Assembly: GCF_004770105.1 (NCBI RefSeq)
Contig: NZ_RQEY01000012.1
Span: 310,001-374,000, forward strand
From: Leptospira andrefontaineae
Lineage (GTDB): Bacteria; Spirochaetota; Leptospiria; Leptospirales; Leptospiraceae
Direction of reading: 5' to 3'
DNA: 64,000 nucleotides
Made by a program: the position numbers and the translations under genes. The notes beneath the pieces were generated by a model. That model searched no databases. It saw only the letters and a program-made list of their open reading frames with translations, and was not told where the DNA came from. This document shows positions 26,098-35,391 of the stretch, piece after piece; within the stretch, counting starts at the first letter, position 1; every line of letters begins with the position of its first letter.

Positions 26098-27132
26098 TTG
26101 GAATTAGATTCCTTATACGAAGAAAGAAAAACTCCGGCCGGATTTTTGGTAAAAGTCCGCCTAGGAAAGATGACGTACGTAGTTTTCACCTCCAGAGGAC
26201 CGGAAGTCCCGAAGGGAGCCAGAAACCAATCAATCGTGGTTCCGGTTCCTAGGATTGCATTTTTAGGAGAGGATTTTGACCTCTCTCATTTTAGGCTGGG
26301 GGAACTGAGTTTCGTAAACGTAAAACAGGGAAAACTAGTGATCCCATACCAGCATTCCAGTTCAGGAAATGAGGTCCGAACCATTTTCCTAAACAGCGGA
26401 AGTGAATGTGATATTTTGCCAGTAATCATCTATCATTATGACCGAGTGGATAGTCTTCTCAGGGCCAGGGAAGAAGGTGTGGAAATGCACCACCTGGTTT
26501 TGGACGAGGAGTTCCCGCGCCAAGAATTGGTGGCTCTGAAAATCAGGTTCCCTTCCTTAAATATGCTCATCATTAAAAGAAAGGTGGCCCAAAAAATCGG
26601 GGCAGTGGGGGAAAAACCATCTCCTGGAAAAGAGGAACTGGAAAAAAGTCTGAGGGAAGAATCCAGCATCGTAGATTTTAATAAGGTTCGAGCTACGGAT
26701 TTATTGGAGAAGGGCAACTTGAATATGCACTCCAAAAATCCAGTCTTCCTGGCCAGGATACATCTCCGAAAAATGGAGTTGGAAAAAGTAAAACAACTGC
26801 TTCTGGAATTCACTTTGAAATCGGAAGAGGTTGCATTCATCCGAACCTTCTTGGATGTGATGATCCGAAACGATGATAATAAGGAAGAGCTAAAAGGCTG
26901 GGCGCCAAAATTAAAAAATTTGGATGAAGGTTTCCGACTCGCAGGCTTAATTTTAGAAACGAAAGAAAAAGAATTCGAAGCAGAACTAGATAAAGGTTTC
27001 TCTAAAGATATCGCGAGTATGGTTTATGCACTTTTAGAAAAAGAACAAGACCGAGCCGAGAACAAAGAGCAGGAAATTGTGCTTTGGGAATGGAAGCTTC
27101 GAGCCAAGAGACTATTCCGAAAGACCGCCTAA
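26098..27132 (+). CDS. Conserved protein of unknown function
   Basis: 344 residues from a TTG start 4 bases after the previous stop, so they share an mRNA. The N-terminal 160 residues are beta-rich ([36 protein letters not shown]). The C-terminal half is helical and charged ([35 protein letters not shown]). There is no signal peptide or membrane segment and I do not recognise a family. A role with the adjacent regulator is possible only by position. Confidence 0.7.
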   Translation: MELDSLYEERKTPAGFLVKVRLGKMTYVVFTSRGPEVPKGARNQSIVVPVPRIAFLGEDFDLSHFRLGELSFVNVKQGKLVIPYQHSSSGNEVRTIFLNSGSECDILPVIIYHYDRVDSLLRAREEGVEMHHLVLDEEFPRQELVALKIRFPSLNMLIIKRKVAQKIGAVGEKPSPGKEELEKSLREESSIVDFNKVRATDLLEKGNLNMHSKNPVFLARIHLRKMELEKVKQLLLEFTLKSEEVAFIRTFLDVMIRNDDNKEELKGWAPKLKNLDEGFRLAGLILETKEKEFEAELDKGFSKDIASMVYALLEKEQDRAENKEQEIVLWEWKLRAKRLFRKTA

Positions 27133-27185
27133 AATCCTAGAAAAACGGTAAAAAAAGCTTCCATTTCCCCCAAAAATGGTTAAAA

Positions 27186-28202
27186 ATGGGCTATACTGTC
27201 ATGTTTTTTCGAATGAGACATAATTTTTTGGCACAGTTCTTGCTTATTGCCTCCTTGGCTTTGGGCTCGAGTTCTGCCTTCGCAGAAGAAGGTTCTGATT
27301 CAGGATCTTCTTCTCAAATTATTGTCGAGGCGGAAGAGTCCATTTCGGAAGAACTAAAATCTATCTACCAAGAAGAAGTGGATCAAGTGCTCGCCGAAGG
27401 AATTTCTTATTCGGAAGAAGAAAGGTTATCCGACTTTCCTGATCTAGATTCTCTTCTGGCTAAAGAAGGTGCTCCGGGTAGAGTCGCAAAAATTTCTACA
27501 GATCAAAAAGTGGAGAAGGGGAAAAATTCTAAATCTGCACTTGGGATCCAAAATCGGAAATCGACCTCTGAAATTCTTTCAGCGTCTTCGGCCCTCTCTC
27601 AAAATTGTCTGCTTGGTTTGAATGTTTTATTACCGAATCTAAAAATCGAACAAGGACTTGGCCAGGAGTTCCTACCTAGGGCTCAGGCCCAAGGGCGAAC
27701 TCGGGTCCAAGAAGTTTCTCCGGTCAGAGTAATTTCTTATACGGATGCTCTATCCGGATGTTCTGAATTGTCCTCCTTATATTTTAGTAAAGAGGGGTTC
27801 AGGGCTGAGGCATTCTGTTCTGCTAAAAATCCAAGAAATCAGCATTATCAAGCGGGAGTTACTACCATCCAGGCAGCGAATTCAAATAAAACTGCAGAGA
27901 ATGCGCTGGAAGTTGGATTAGGTTCTGGAATCCAGCAAATAAAGGGCATTGCCCAGGTTTCTGGGGAATCCTATGAAAATAGGGTGTCCCCTTGGGAAAA
28001 CGCAAGTAAAAGGGGAGAAAGGCGGTCTTCACTGGTCCGCATCCTGGGCGAAAGTAGGGCCTCAGGATTCTCTTCCGAAAAACTGGAAGCTCATGCTCTG
28101 AGCCAGACATTGAAATCATCAATCGAAAAGGACGCATCTAAGGTCGGACAAGACTCGCATAAATTTTCTTCTGGTCGTCCGACCCTAGAAATTCTAACTT
28201 AA
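27186..28202 (+). CDS. Exported protein of unknown function
   Basis: 338 residues. The N-terminal signal peptide (MRHNFLAQFLLIASLALGSS...AFA) would start more naturally at ATG 27213; neither start has a clear ribosome site. There is no lipobox. The mature part begins acidic (EEGSDSGSSSQIIVEAEE), is Ser/Glu-rich and low in predicted structure, with a few cysteines (QNCLLGLN, SGCSELSS, AFCSAKN). I do not recognise it. It carries one copy of the GGAGTTCCTACC word at 27665-27676. The next gene starts 6 bases after its stop. Confidence 0.6.
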   Translation: MGYTVMFFRMRHNFLAQFLLIASLALGSSSAFAEEGSDSGSSSQIIVEAEESISEELKSIYQEEVDQVLAEGISYSEEERLSDFPDLDSLLAKEGAPGRVAKISTDQKVEKGKNSKSALGIQNRKSTSEILSASSALSQNCLLGLNVLLPNLKIEQGLGQEFLPRAQAQGRTRVQEVSPVRVISYTDALSGCSELSSLYFSKEGFRAEAFCSAKNPRNQHYQAGVTTIQAANSNKTAENALEVGLGSGIQQIKGIAQVSGESYENRVSPWENASKRGERRSSLVRILGESRASGFSSEKLEAHALSQTLKSSIEKDASKVGQDSHKFSSGRPTLEILT

Positions 28203-28207
28203 CAAAT

Positions 28208-28582
28208 ATGGCCGTGAAGATCAAACGAACCTCTTTTCAGAGGCTTCTGAATGCGATGAAGAAAGTCACTAGCGAGGTGAACGATCACGAAATTCTTCGC
28301 AGACTAGAAACTCTCATGGTCACTAGCAAAGAAGATCTGAACCAAACTGTTGTTCGCTCTCTTTTAGAAAATCCTTTAGACTTCGATCCTAAATCTGTAC
28401 CTGAACCTTATGCACAGTACGTTAGACATTTCGTATATATGGTGAAACGAAATAAGAAAATGGGACTGGATGTGAACTTCGATGCAAGTGCGATCGATTC
28501 AAAAAAAGATAAAAAGAAATTAACTACTCCCAAAAAATCCGTTCCGGCCAAAAAACAAGCCCCTGCTCGCAAAAGAGCTTAA
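28208..28582 (+). CDS. Small basic protein with Lys-rich tail
   Basis: 124 residues. The first 90 are helical (RTSFQRLLNAMKKV, HEILRRLETLMVTSKEDLN, YAQYVRHFVYMVKRNKKMG). The tail is built of Lys, Pro and Ala (KKDKKKLTTPKKSVPAKKQA), like histone-H1-type tails of DNA- or RNA-binding proteins. No family is recognised. It is last in the run of + strand genes that begins beside parA. Confidence 0.65.
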   Translation: MAVKIKRTSFQRLLNAMKKVTSEVNDHEILRRLETLMVTSKEDLNQTVVRSLLENPLDFDPKSVPEPYAQYVRHFVYMVKRNKKMGLDVNFDASAIDSKKDKKKLTTPKKSVPAKKQAPARKRA

Positions 28583-28595
28583 ATTCTCAAATCTT

Positions 28596-28614
28596 CCCTG
28601 TGCTGCGCACAGGG
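28596..28614. terminator. Strong hairpin after the 28.2 kb gene
   Basis: CCCTGTGC-tgc-GCACAGGG is an 8-bp G/C-rich stem 14 bases after the stop. It lacks a T run, so it is a terminator-like or mRNA-protecting hairpin and not a perfect intrinsic terminator. Confidence 0.5.
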
Positions 28615-29390
28615 CTAAAAACCAATTTCCATAAAACGGCAGCAGAACCCACTAAGTGCCCGAATTTAGGCGAATATCTTTGCAAATAGGCAGTTTCTGC
28701 CCAAATGTCGACTTTCGGAGCCTATATTTTGGCAATTACATAACTGCCTAATCATAAGCAGGGAAAATGCCGAATTGCCGAATACAAATTGGGACTTCCG
28801 TATGGGCGTTATTGCGGAAAGGCAAGATTTCGTCCTTCATGGTGGTAGGGCGCGGGCTTAGTTTTGAGAGCCGAAGTTATTGGTTAATCGCACTCTGGGG
28901 TAAGTCCATTGCATAGGCGTTGATTCGTTTATTCGGAACAGGGTTATGGTGCCCAAGAATGAGCAATTAATTATGATACTTATTCTGGCTCCGGAGAAAG
29001 GAAGGGAGGCGGGGATTTCTGTAAATTGAGGATAAGGCCGAAGATTTCGACTCTTCGGGGTAATTGGATTTTGTATTCCGTCTTTGCTATTGGCAGCATA
29101 TTGATATCTATTGGTTTCTTAGGGCTCTGAGCCAAGAAGCCCTATATCCGATAAACCTCAACTGCCTGCTTTCGGGCGCCAAAACAGAATTTTCCTAGTA
29201 TTCTGAGTTTTTATTAAGAGTCTCAGGATGAGCAAAGTGAGGCTTTTCGTCTGGTCCAATGGATGGCTAATTTTCTCTCATATTCATGCCATAAAGTCAT
29301 GTGTATCCAATTTACATCCCCATGAGGTTTTGGCAGACCGCGGGCAGCTTTCTTCTTGCGAAAGGAAGATGGTTCGTAGATCCTCTTCCA
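28615..29390. other. Gene-free block of about 0.8 kb
   Basis: No open frame with coding character or ribosome site is seen on either strand. The block has several short hairpins: GGCAG-ttt-CTGCC (28690-28702), CCGAAGA/TCTTCGG (29039-29058) and AGGGCT/AGCCCT (29127-29148). The words TGCC/GGCA appear about twelve times, roughly 2.5 times what even base use predicts. It could be regulatory, a decayed gene, or part of the origin region. No tRNA or known RNA was recognised. Confidence 0.4.
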
Positions 29391-29606
29391 ATGGCCGAGG
29401 TAATCAAATTAAGAGTGAAATGCCATGCCTGCTCAAATTTAATCGAAGGTTCCGCTAAGTATGGCGGCGGACACTATGTTCCGGAAGGTGTAAACTTCGA
29501 ATTTGTAGCAATTGGAAAGGTAGACACGCCGAAAGGTCGCCGAGTGAAGGCTGAAATCACTGCCGATTGTCCGAATTGTGGGGTCCGCTGTAAGTGGACA
29601 ATATGA
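29391..29606 (+). CDS. Small zinc-ribbon-like protein
   Basis: 71 residues from ATG 29391; longer upstream starts have no support. Two CxxC pairs (CHACSNL near residue 11 and CPNCGVRC near the C-terminus) look like a zinc ribbon, separated by about 45 residues with a beta-strand pattern (YVPEGVNFEFVAIGKV). It could bind nucleic acid or be a structural zinc protein. I do not know a family name. Confidence 0.6.
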   Translation: MAEVIKLRVKCHACSNLIEGSAKYGGGHYVPEGVNFEFVAIGKVDTPKGRRVKAEITADCPNCGVRCKWTI

Positions 29607-29706
29607 ATCGATTTTTATTAGTCTTCAGTATGATTAAAATTAATCTTTAATTTGATTAATAATTAGCGATTATTTTATTTTTTAAAATATGCTTAAATTT
29701 AGGTAA

Positions 29707-31152
29707 ATGAATTTCGCGGCACCTCTATTTCTCTTCTTCTTTCTGCTTGTTTTTGGGCTAAGATGGGTCCTCCCCAGGCTGAAATGTCTTCCGGATTGGA
29801 TTTCAAAGCCATTTCTTTTAGCAGGGAGCTATTTTTTCTATATGTCCTGGAATCCTAAGTTTGGACTCCTCCTCTTTGGGACTACTGTTCTAGATTATTG
29901 GATCGGAAGATTAATGGACCAAAAAGAAGGAAGGTCTCGAGCGATCTTACTGTCTATTTCTTTGGTTTTGAATATAGGTGTTTTAGCATTTTTTAAATAT
30001 TTCATTTTCTTTATGCAATCCGGAAATGCCGCATTATCGGCATTTGGGCTAAATTTGAGTTTTCCTGTATGGCGTATTGTGCTCCCTGTAGGTATCTCTT
30101 TTTACACTTTTCAGTCCCTTAGTTACACAATCGATGTGTTTAGAAGAGAAATTTTGCCTGAAAAGAATTTTTGGAACTATGCGCTCTTTCTTTCCTTTTT
30201 CCCTCAGTTGGTTGCCGGTCCGATCGTTCCGGCCAAGACCTTTTTGCCCCAACTGAAATCTTGGGTAACATGGAAGGAACTCCCGCTCAAGGAAGGTCTC
30301 GTTTTAATTTTGATAGGCGTATGGAAGAAGGTAGTGATCGCTGATCAACTTTCTATCTTACCTGATTCTTTTTATCGTTCTCCTACTGAATTCTCGAGTG
30401 CCTATGCATGGGCAGCGGTTTTTGCATATTCTCTTCAGATCTATTGTGATTTTAGCGGATATACTGATATAGCCTTGGGCTGTGCTTTTCTCCTCGGCTT
30501 CAAATTGACTGAAAATTTTAGGATGCCTTATCTTGCTTCAGGGTTTTCCGATTTTTGGAGAAGATGGCATATCTCTCTTTCTTCTTGGCTTCGGAATTAT
30601 TTATACATCCCTCTGGGTGGGAATCGTAAATCTGAGCTAAGAACATATGTGAATTTATTTCTGACTATGCTTCTGGGCGGTTTATGGCATGGAGCCAGTT
30701 GGAATTTTGTGGTCTGGGGCGGATTTCACGGCATTTTTTTAGGTCTCGAAAGATTAGGTAAAAGGTTTTGGCCTGGTTTCTTCTCACCTGAAAACGGATC
30801 TGGAGTTTTAGGAAGATTCTCTTATAGGATTTTTGTGATCTTAGCTGTGGTTCTTTGCTGGGTCTTTTTCAGATCTCCGAATTGGAAGACTACAGGGATT
30901 GTTTTCGAAAAACTTTTTAGGTTTTCGAGCGGCGCGGATCCGGCATATTCTACTTTGCGTATTTTGTTTATTGCATTCTTTTTATTTTTTGTCGCGACCT
31001 GGATCGGAAATCGGGACGAGAAAAGTGGTAGTTTTCGTAGATTTTATGAAGGTTTACACCCTGTAATCTTCGGCGTTTTGTTAGGTATTGGACTTTTGTT
31101 TGCGGCAGTATTCTCTTCCGAGTCCCAGCCGTTTATTTATTTTGTTTTTTGA
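29707..31152 (+). CDS. MBOAT-family O-acyltransferase (AlgI-like)
   Basis: 481 residues with about ten membrane segments. Family signatures are SYFFYMSWNPKFGLLL, the conserved PVGISFYTFQSLSYTIDVFR, FFPQLVAGPIVPA, SGFSDFWRRWHISLSSWLRNYLYIPLGGNR and the catalytic-His segment LLGGLWHGASWNFVVWGGFHG. It would move acyl groups across the inner membrane to a surface glycan, as AlgI or DltB do. The SGNH-like gene at 32.7 kb is a likely partner. The last 16 bases overlap the convergent membrane gene. Confidence 0.93.
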   Translation: MNFAAPLFLFFFLLVFGLRWVLPRLKCLPDWISKPFLLAGSYFFYMSWNPKFGLLLFGTTVLDYWIGRLMDQKEGRSRAILLSISLVLNIGVLAFFKYFIFFMQSGNAALSAFGLNLSFPVWRIVLPVGISFYTFQSLSYTIDVFRREILPEKNFWNYALFLSFFPQLVAGPIVPAKTFLPQLKSWVTWKELPLKEGLVLILIGVWKKVVIADQLSILPDSFYRSPTEFSSAYAWAAVFAYSLQIYCDFSGYTDIALGCAFLLGFKLTENFRMPYLASGFSDFWRRWHISLSSWLRNYLYIPLGGNRKSELRTYVNLFLTMLLGGLWHGASWNFVVWGGFHGIFLGLERLGKRFWPGFFSPENGSGVLGRFSYRIFVILAVVLCWVFFRSPNWKTTGIVFEKLFRFSSGADPAYSTLRILFIAFFLFFVATWIGNRDEKSGSFRRFYEGLHPVIFGVLLGIGLLFAAVFSSESQPFIYFVF

Positions 31153-32615
31153 ACAGGTCTTTGCAGATAATCTCTGATCTTTTCTGTTTCTTCATAGACC
31201 CAAATTTTTCCGGTTCCGGATTCACAGTTTAAAACGCGAGAAGGTTCTCCATAGAATGATTTGATTCTGGATTCTCCCAGCCCTTCCGGCAATATTGCGA
31301 TCGGACCTTCTGGTGGGAATAGGAACCATTCTTTATTGGAAACTGAATAAGATCCTTCTAATGTACTGAAATCTATTGGGTAAGCCAGGACTCTTTTTTC
31401 GGAATATGTGAGTATTCGTCTAGCTTTTCGAGGTTCTGAGAGTACGAATACGAATGAATCTTTTTCTTTCCATTCATCTACGCAAACTGTTTCAGGAGGT
31501 CGGATAGATTCCCTTGGATCTCTGAATTGTCCGGTTCCTTCTCCAAATGCCGCAAATATCCCAAGTCCGAATATCAGTCCTAAAAATGCGAAATTCCTAG
31601 AATGGCTTAAATAGTTTTGGTTTTTGACAGAAGGTAAAATTCCAAATAAAACCGGAACCATCACGATTGCAGGTAGGCTGTATTTGAGCGAATTTTGGCC
31701 GGAATATAACCCGAGTAAGGGCGGTAATATACAAAGACTAAGCTGGAAATACCCTAAAAATCCGTAACTATGCCCGGATTCTTTTCCTTTTCTTAAACAT
31801 AAAATTCCACCTAGGATCGCGAATGTTAGAAAGATCCCTGATAGTTTTAGGCTTATGATTGCCGTGAAAAAATCACTCCACCAATGTGAGATCGATTCGA
31901 GCGTAGATAGTTTATTTGGTGAGTTGATCGCTAAAAATATTTTTATGAATGAATGAAGTCCTAGTCCGATTAGCCCAGTTGCGAAAAATCGGATGGAGAT
32001 GAGTGGGAAAGAAATTCCCCAACGACCGTACCTTCTCGCCCAAGCAAGCAAAGTGGGCAGATATAATTCTAAAACTAAGATCCTATCCGAAACTGTGAGT
32101 AGAGAAAGTAGAGGAAAAACGGAATATTTTGGGACCTTCTCTCTTTTTAAATAAGGCCAGATCCAGAGACTTGTGAGAAAGGCGCTGATATGTACGGAGG
32201 GGAAATATAAAAAGTATAATAAGGGAAATTTTTCGGCGATCAAAAATAGGAAAGATAATGCGAGTAAGCTGAAGACGTAACTTTGGGGCCTTGGCATTTT
32301 TGGCTCCATTGCTCGAATAAATTTTCCTAAAAGATATGCGAGTAAAGAGTTCTGGAAGATAGCATAGAGTGTTAATGTCCTGAAAACATTCTCAGTGATA
32401 TAACCGAATATAAAAACGATCGGTAGGTCCGGAAAAAAATAAGGTGTAGGTGCGAATGACCAGGCCCTTAAGGAACCTCCGTCCCGAAGCACATCGATTA
32501 ACACGGAAGGAAGATACAAAGCCTCCACGTTCCAGAAAATTTCTTTAGGTGCCGTAAATAGGGAAAATATAAGTGAGGCTAGGAAAATAATTATAGAAGT
32601 CCAGAGCCAAACCAC
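31137..32615 (-). CDS. Polytopic membrane protein, glycosyltransferase-like
   Basis: 492 residues with a signal-anchor (WTSIIIFLASLIFSLFTAP), about eleven further hydrophobic segments, and a soluble C-terminal region of about 110 residues. The layout resembles bacterial GT-C membrane glycosyltransferases, but the first loop lacks a clear DE acidic pair (it has EALYLPSVLIDVLRD). I do not recognise a named family. It lies between the MBOAT and SGNH-like genes on the other strand and may serve the same surface glycan. Confidence 0.65.
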   Translation of the reverse strand: MVWLWTSIIIFLASLIFSLFTAPKEIFWNVEALYLPSVLIDVLRDGGSLRAWSFAPTPYFFPDLPIVFIFGYITENVFRTLTLYAIFQNSLLAYLLGKFIRAMEPKMPRPQSYVFSLLALSFLFLIAEKFPLLYFLYFPSVHISAFLTSLWIWPYLKREKVPKYSVFPLLSLLTVSDRILVLELYLPTLLAWARRYGRWGISFPLISIRFFATGLIGLGLHSFIKIFLAINSPNKLSTLESISHWWSDFFTAIISLKLSGIFLTFAILGGILCLRKGKESGHSYGFLGYFQLSLCILPPLLGLYSGQNSLKYSLPAIVMVPVLFGILPSVKNQNYLSHSRNFAFLGLIFGLGIFAAFGEGTGQFRDPRESIRPPETVCVDEWKEKDSFVFVLSEPRKARRILTYSEKRVLAYPIDFSTLEGSYSVSNKEWFLFPPEGPIAILPEGLGESRIKSFYGEPSRVLNCESGTGKIWVYEETEKIRDYLQRPVQKTK

Positions 32616-32706
32616 TTGGGAATCGTGGCTAATACCTCATCCTAGGTAAAGTAGAAAACGAAACAATTTCTGGACAAAGAGGCAATTACTTTCAGTTTAT
32701 GGAGCT

Positions 32707-34251
32707 GTGTCCCGTTCCAAGTTAACGATCTTATTTTCCGTTGTTATCTCAGTTATTTTTTTGGACTTCTTTTTGTTCCGATACTCGTTTTGGCTCTTGC
32801 CTAACGAATCTTCCTGGGGCGCGGATTATTTTTATAATTTTTTACACGAGTTTAAAACTTTCGAAAAAATTTCGAAGCAGAAATTCCGCGTTTTGGTAAT
32901 AGGTTCCAGCGTTACGGGTTATTCTATTAATCCTAAAGACTTAGAAGAGGAACTTCGTAAGGTCACAGGGAAAGATCTAGAAGTCATTTTTTTGTCTTAT
33001 GCAGGTATGCCTCCCATGGATGCGTACTTGATGAAGGACCAATTCCTAAGTTTGTCGCCGGATCTTGTTGTGTATCCTGTGAACTTTGTAGATTGGAGAT
33101 TGTATAGGACCTATGTTCTCGATCCTAAGAACGGTAAAAACGAAACCGCAGAAGAATCTAAGCTAATCCTGGATGCTCTGGACTTTAGGGATGCTCCGCA
33201 ATCCAAGATCATTTTTCCTTGGGAAAGTCTATCAGAGTTTTGGGATTTAATCGGATTGGAGAAAAGTGCGGAATATTTAGCTGCTTCTATCTTTGGTTCT
33301 TATCGTTATAAGGAAATTTACTGGAAAATTTCTTCTTCTCTTTATGAACATCGATTTGGTAGGAACACCAGCTTCAGAGAGTATAACGGAGTGGACATTC
33401 CTGAGAAGGTGACCTTTAGGGGCTGGACTGGGAAAGTTTTTTCTTTCCAACCTAAACCATATATGGCCAGAAAGGGTTTTTATATCCAGGTGGTGGAAGA
33501 AGTCCTTAAAGATGGAAAGTTGATCCTGAACTTGGAAAATTCTTCCCATACAGTTAAGCAGACTCTGGAATTTACGAGCCCTGGTTGGAAAAAAATTCTG
33601 TTAAACCCTAGGTTTTTAGACCAAGGGGAGAAGGATAACTGGGTCCGCGCAGAAGTTTCCAATACTTGGATCCCATATTTTGCGGGACCTGAACATAAGG
33701 ATTGGGCCCAGGATGTTCTAGGAATCAGGCTCCAGCAGATTTTTGGGAAAGAAGATGACCTTTCTCTTTTGGACAGAAGACCAGTGCGAGAAGAAAGGTT
33801 GGAAGACCTACGCTTTCTAGGGATGTCCGATAAGGAATATGAAGAATACTTTTACTTTCGACTTCTTACAGACCTAAAAAAAAGACCGGGATTACAGTAC
33901 ATTCAGGTGTTGGCGGACTCTAAGAAGAAGATCGCAAAAGAAAAGTTCCGACCTATTCTTCATTTTCGTTATATGAAGAAGTTACTTTCTTTTTTCAAAG
34001 AGAAGGATTTGCCATTTCTCTTAATAAACAATCCTGAAAATCCAGTCAGTCTTTCCTGGTATGGGGATTCGGATTGGTATAAAGAGCATTTGTCTTATTT
34101 GAAAGAGATCAGCGGCGGTGGGGACAATTTTGCGGATCTAAGCAGGGTGCTGCCTTCTACAGATTTTTGGGATTTTCATCACCTTACATATGAAGGGACT
34201 CATAAGATGAATTCTAAGTATGCTTCGCTCATATCTAAATTTGTCGAATGA
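32707..34251 (+). CDS. SGNH-like membrane-anchored protein, possible acetyltransferase partner of MBOAT
   Basis: 514 residues from a GTG start. An N-terminal anchor (LTILFSVVISVIFLDFFLF) is followed by RVLVIGSSVTGYSINPKDL, in which GSSV resembles the GDSL/SGNH nucleophile block. A late FWDFHHLTYEGTHKM contains the D-x-x-H pair that would complete the triad. AlgJ/DltD-like proteins with this layout accept acyl groups from MBOAT partners and pass them to polysaccharide. No direct proof of substrate. The start is uncertain because the nearest GGAG is only two bases away. Confidence 0.7.
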   Translation: MSRSKLTILFSVVISVIFLDFFLFRYSFWLLPNESSWGADYFYNFLHEFKTFEKISKQKFRVLVIGSSVTGYSINPKDLEEELRKVTGKDLEVIFLSYAGMPPMDAYLMKDQFLSLSPDLVVYPVNFVDWRLYRTYVLDPKNGKNETAEESKLILDALDFRDAPQSKIIFPWESLSEFWDLIGLEKSAEYLAASIFGSYRYKEIYWKISSSLYEHRFGRNTSFREYNGVDIPEKVTFRGWTGKVFSFQPKPYMARKGFYIQVVEEVLKDGKLILNLENSSHTVKQTLEFTSPGWKKILLNPRFLDQGEKDNWVRAEVSNTWIPYFAGPEHKDWAQDVLGIRLQQIFGKEDDLSLLDRRPVREERLEDLRFLGMSDKEYEEYFYFRLLTDLKKRPGLQYIQVLADSKKKIAKEKFRPILHFRYMKKLLSFFKEKDLPFLLINNPENPVSLSWYGDSDWYKEHLSYLKEISGGGDNFADLSRVLPSTDFWDFHHLTYEGTHKMNSKYASLISKFVE

Positions 34252-34328
34252 CAGTCCATGGTCTTAGAAAAAAATAGAGAAAAACAATGAAATGCAGACT
34301 TTAAGTCTGAGAGCGGTAAATAAGTTCT

Positions 34329-35375
34329 ATGAGCAAAATTAACGTAGCTGTTTTGGGAGCCACTGGCTCCGTCGGGCAAAGGTTCATCCAACTTTTGGAA
34401 AACCATCCTTATTTTCAGGTAACCCATTTATGCGCATCCGAGAATAGCGCAGGCAAAACATATGCGGACGTTATGAAGAAGCGTTGGAAAATCTCCGGCG
34501 ATATTCCTAAATACGCTCGTGACATAATTATCACATTACCAGACCCTAAGAGCGCCCCGGGTGTGAAACTGGCTTTTTCAGGTTTGGATGCTTCCGTTGC
34601 GGGAGAAGTAGAAACTTCTTTTGCAGAAGCCGGTATTCATATTATCTCCAATTCTAAAAATCATAGAATGGTGGAGAATGTTCCTCTTCTTTCTGCAGAA
34701 GTGAATTCAAACCATTTGGATGTTCTCTCTAGTCAAAAAACTCCAGGAAAGATCGTGACTAACTCCAATTGTACGATCATGGGCGTGACAATTTCTCTCA
34801 AACCTCTATACGAAAAGTTTGGTATAGAGTCCGTTATGTTATTCTCTATGCAGGCAATCTCTGGGGCAGGTTATCCAGGAGTTCCTACCATGGATATTTT
34901 GGGGAACGTAGTCCCTTTTATCGGCGGAGAAGAAGATAAAGCGGAGATTGAACCTCTGAAATGTCTTGGAAAGACCGAAGGTGGAAAAATTGTGAATGCG
35001 GATTTTAAAATTTCCGCTCATTGCAATCGAGTTCCCGTTTTTGACGGGCATACAGTTTGTGTTTCCGTGAAATTCAAGAAGAAGCCAACCGAATCCGAAA
35101 TTTTAGAAGCCTGGTCTTCATTTAAAGGCGAGCCTCAAGAATTAAAGTTGCCTCTCGCTCCGGATTTTCCGATTCTTTATCGTCAAGAAGAAGACAGACC
35201 ACAGCCTCGTCTCGACCTGGAAACAGGGAGAGGTATGACTACCGTAGTGGGAAGACTTAGACCGGATCCGATTTTAGATTGGAAATATGTTGTCCTAAGT
35301 CATAATACGGTCCGTGGGGCTGCCGGTGCCGCGATTTTAAACGCGGAATTGATGTATCGGAAAAACCTACTCTAG
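34329..35375 (+). CDS. asd: Aspartate-semialdehyde dehydrogenase
   Basis: 348 residues. N-terminal NADP motif [18 protein letters not shown], catalytic Cys148 in [35 protein letters not shown], and the active-site His in [15 protein letters not shown]. These place it in the archaeal/fungal-type branch, not the E. coli branch. It makes aspartate semialdehyde for lysine, diaminopimelate, threonine and methionine. asd is the gene that first showed the small leptospiral replicon to be a chromosome. It contains one GGAGTTCCTACC word at 34878-34889. Confidence 0.95.
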   Translation: MSKINVAVLGATGSVGQRFIQLLENHPYFQVTHLCASENSAGKTYADVMKKRWKISGDIPKYARDIIITLPDPKSAPGVKLAFSGLDASVAGEVETSFAEAGIHIISNSKNHRMVENVPLLSAEVNSNHLDVLSSQKTPGKIVTNSNCTIMGVTISLKPLYEKFGIESVMLFSMQAISGAGYPGVPTMDILGNVVPFIGGEEDKAEIEPLKCLGKTEGGKIVNADFKISAHCNRVPVFDGHTVCVSVKFKKKPTESEILEAWSSFKGEPQELKLPLAPDFPILYRQEEDRPQPRLDLETGRGMTTVVGRLRPDPILDWKYVVLSHNTVRGAAGAAILNAELMYRKNLL

Positions 35376-35391
35376 TCGAAGAGGATGACTC

